A stretch of DNA of 64,000 nt from Aquimarina sp. MMG016 (GTDB lineage Bacteria > Bacteroidota > Bacteroidia > Flavobacteriales > Flavobacteriaceae): assembly GCF_018100805.1 (NCBI RefSeq), contig NZ_JAGJEA010000011.1, positions 62,001-126,000 on the forward strand, written 5' to 3'. Shown piece after piece: positions 63,569 to 64,000 of this stretch (the first letter of the stretch is position 1; each line of letters opens with the position of its first letter). The notes under the pieces are model-generated. The model did no database searches. It saw only the letters and a list, made by a program, of their open reading frames with translations, and was not told the origin of the DNA. Made by a program: the position numbers and the translations under genes.

Positions 63569-63609
63569 AAAAAGTCCGGTAAGGTACTCAAAACTTACCG
63601 GACTTTTTA
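63569..63609 (-). terminator. Terminator between the coiled-coil and TlpA-like genes
   Basis: A 15-bp perfect stem (63569-63583 with 63594-63608), core AGTCCGGTAAG / CTTACCGGACT, with A and T runs. It ends the transcript of the truncated gene at the right edge. Confidence 0.88.
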
Positions 63610-63661
63610 AAATTAAAATTTGTAAAATCTTAGACAAGATAGTACTCTAGTTCATTTGGTT

Positions 63662-64000
63662 TTATTTATTACCGCCTTTTTTTCTTAACTCGGCTTCAGA
63701 TTGTTTAATTTTTTCTTCAGTTTCTGCAATTTCTGCTTCTTTTCTCTTTATTTCTTCTGGAGTTCTTGGAGGCATTCCACCTTGTTTTTTAACTTCTTCA
63801 CGTGATAAGGATTTATTAACTATCCCTCCTTGTTTAGCAATGGCCAGAAGTTCTTTTTCTCTTGCTAGGTTTTTCTTGGCCTCTTCCAGTCTTATTCTAT
63901 TTTTTTCTGCTTTTGTCATCTCCACTTCCTTTGTATTTTGTACAGTTTCTTCCTGTGCAAAAATTCCTTGATGTCCAAAAGAAAAGGCCACAACTAAGAT
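63662..64000 (-). CDS. Secreted charged coiled-coil protein, N-terminus beyond the window
   Basis: The frame continues through the right edge without a start; the first visible residues (ILVVAFSFGHQGIFAQEE) are the end of a signal peptide. The mature part of about 95 residues is rich in Lys and Glu and helical (KAEKNRIRLEEAKKNLAREK, then EIAETEEKIKQSEAELRKKGGNK) and should form a coiled coil. No family assigned. Confidence 0.72.
   Translation of the reverse strand: MLVVAFSFGHQGIFAQEETVQNTKEVEMTKAEKNRIRLEEAKKNLAREKELLAIAKQGGIVNKSLSREEVKKQGGMPPRTPEEIKRKEAEIAETEEKIKQSEAELRKKGGNK

Overview
The window looks like chromosomal DNA of a marine flavobacterium (Bacteroidota, Flavobacteriaceae; an Aquimarina-like organism is my guess from protein style, not a computed placement). 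The DNA is AT-rich. Promoters carry the Bacteroidota -7 element TAnnTTTG rather than a sigma70 -10 box. Several secreted proteins end in type IX secretion (T9SS) sorting domains, and the families present (SusA-like amylase, CarboxypepD_reg/TonB receptors, DUF2911, DUF3857-transglutaminase, LytS/LytT pairs) are typical of that group. I saw no rRNA, tRNA, CRISPR array, intact insertion sequence or prophage.

Layout. 1-4.7 kb: an outer-membrane receptor gene bracketed by two paralogous TraO-like beta-barrel genes, with a lipoprotein gene running off the left edge. 4.9-7.5 kb: fumC, then 1.2 kb without a confident gene that holds two 93%-identical 284-bp direct repeats. 7.5-14.7 kb: DUF1801 protein, a PLP-dependent sulfur amino acid enzyme divergent from an Lrp regulator, an AraC regulator with a small hydrolase operon, and a Nudix-SDR pair. 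14.7-15.1 kb: a 21-bp-period tandem array between convergent genes. 15.1-21.4 kb: MFS exporter, DNA polymerase III delta, orphan HsdR_N-like nuclease-fold protein, glycosyltransferase, OmpA-like lipoprotein, DUF3108 protein. 21.4-28 kb: PfkB kinase and periplasmic GH13 amylase opposite a LytS/LytT two-component pair, a secreted protein and a second AraC regulator. 28-35.5 kb: threonylcarbamoyl-AMP synthase, UvrD/PcrA helicase, a 1255-residue DUF3857-transglutaminase protein and a small conserved protein. 35.5-45.1 kb: two paralogous secreted zinc proteases (T9SS cargo) around a DsrE / M20 peptidase / FMN glutamate-synthase-like operon. 45.1-51.8 kb: an M1 aminopeptidase-patatin-patatin operon divergent from recG, then a GNAT acetyltransferase. 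51.9-57.2 kb: accessory region, with a CD-NTase-like (SMODS) domain fused to a SLATT membrane effector domain, a long gene-free stretch, a secreted endonuclease I and two tandem cysteine-rich leader peptides under a shared palindrome. 57.3-64 kb: ackA-pta, a repeat-bearing gap, DUF2911 and TlpA-like thioredoxin proteins and a truncated secreted coiled-coil protein.

The most novel-looking items are the SMODS-SLATT fusion with a degenerate nucleotidyltransferase active site, the pair of six-cysteine bacteriocin-like precursors, the 21-bp phased array, and the duplicated 284-bp unit containing a 28-codon frame in which all differences between copies are synonymous. Functions given for these are inference; no database search was possible.
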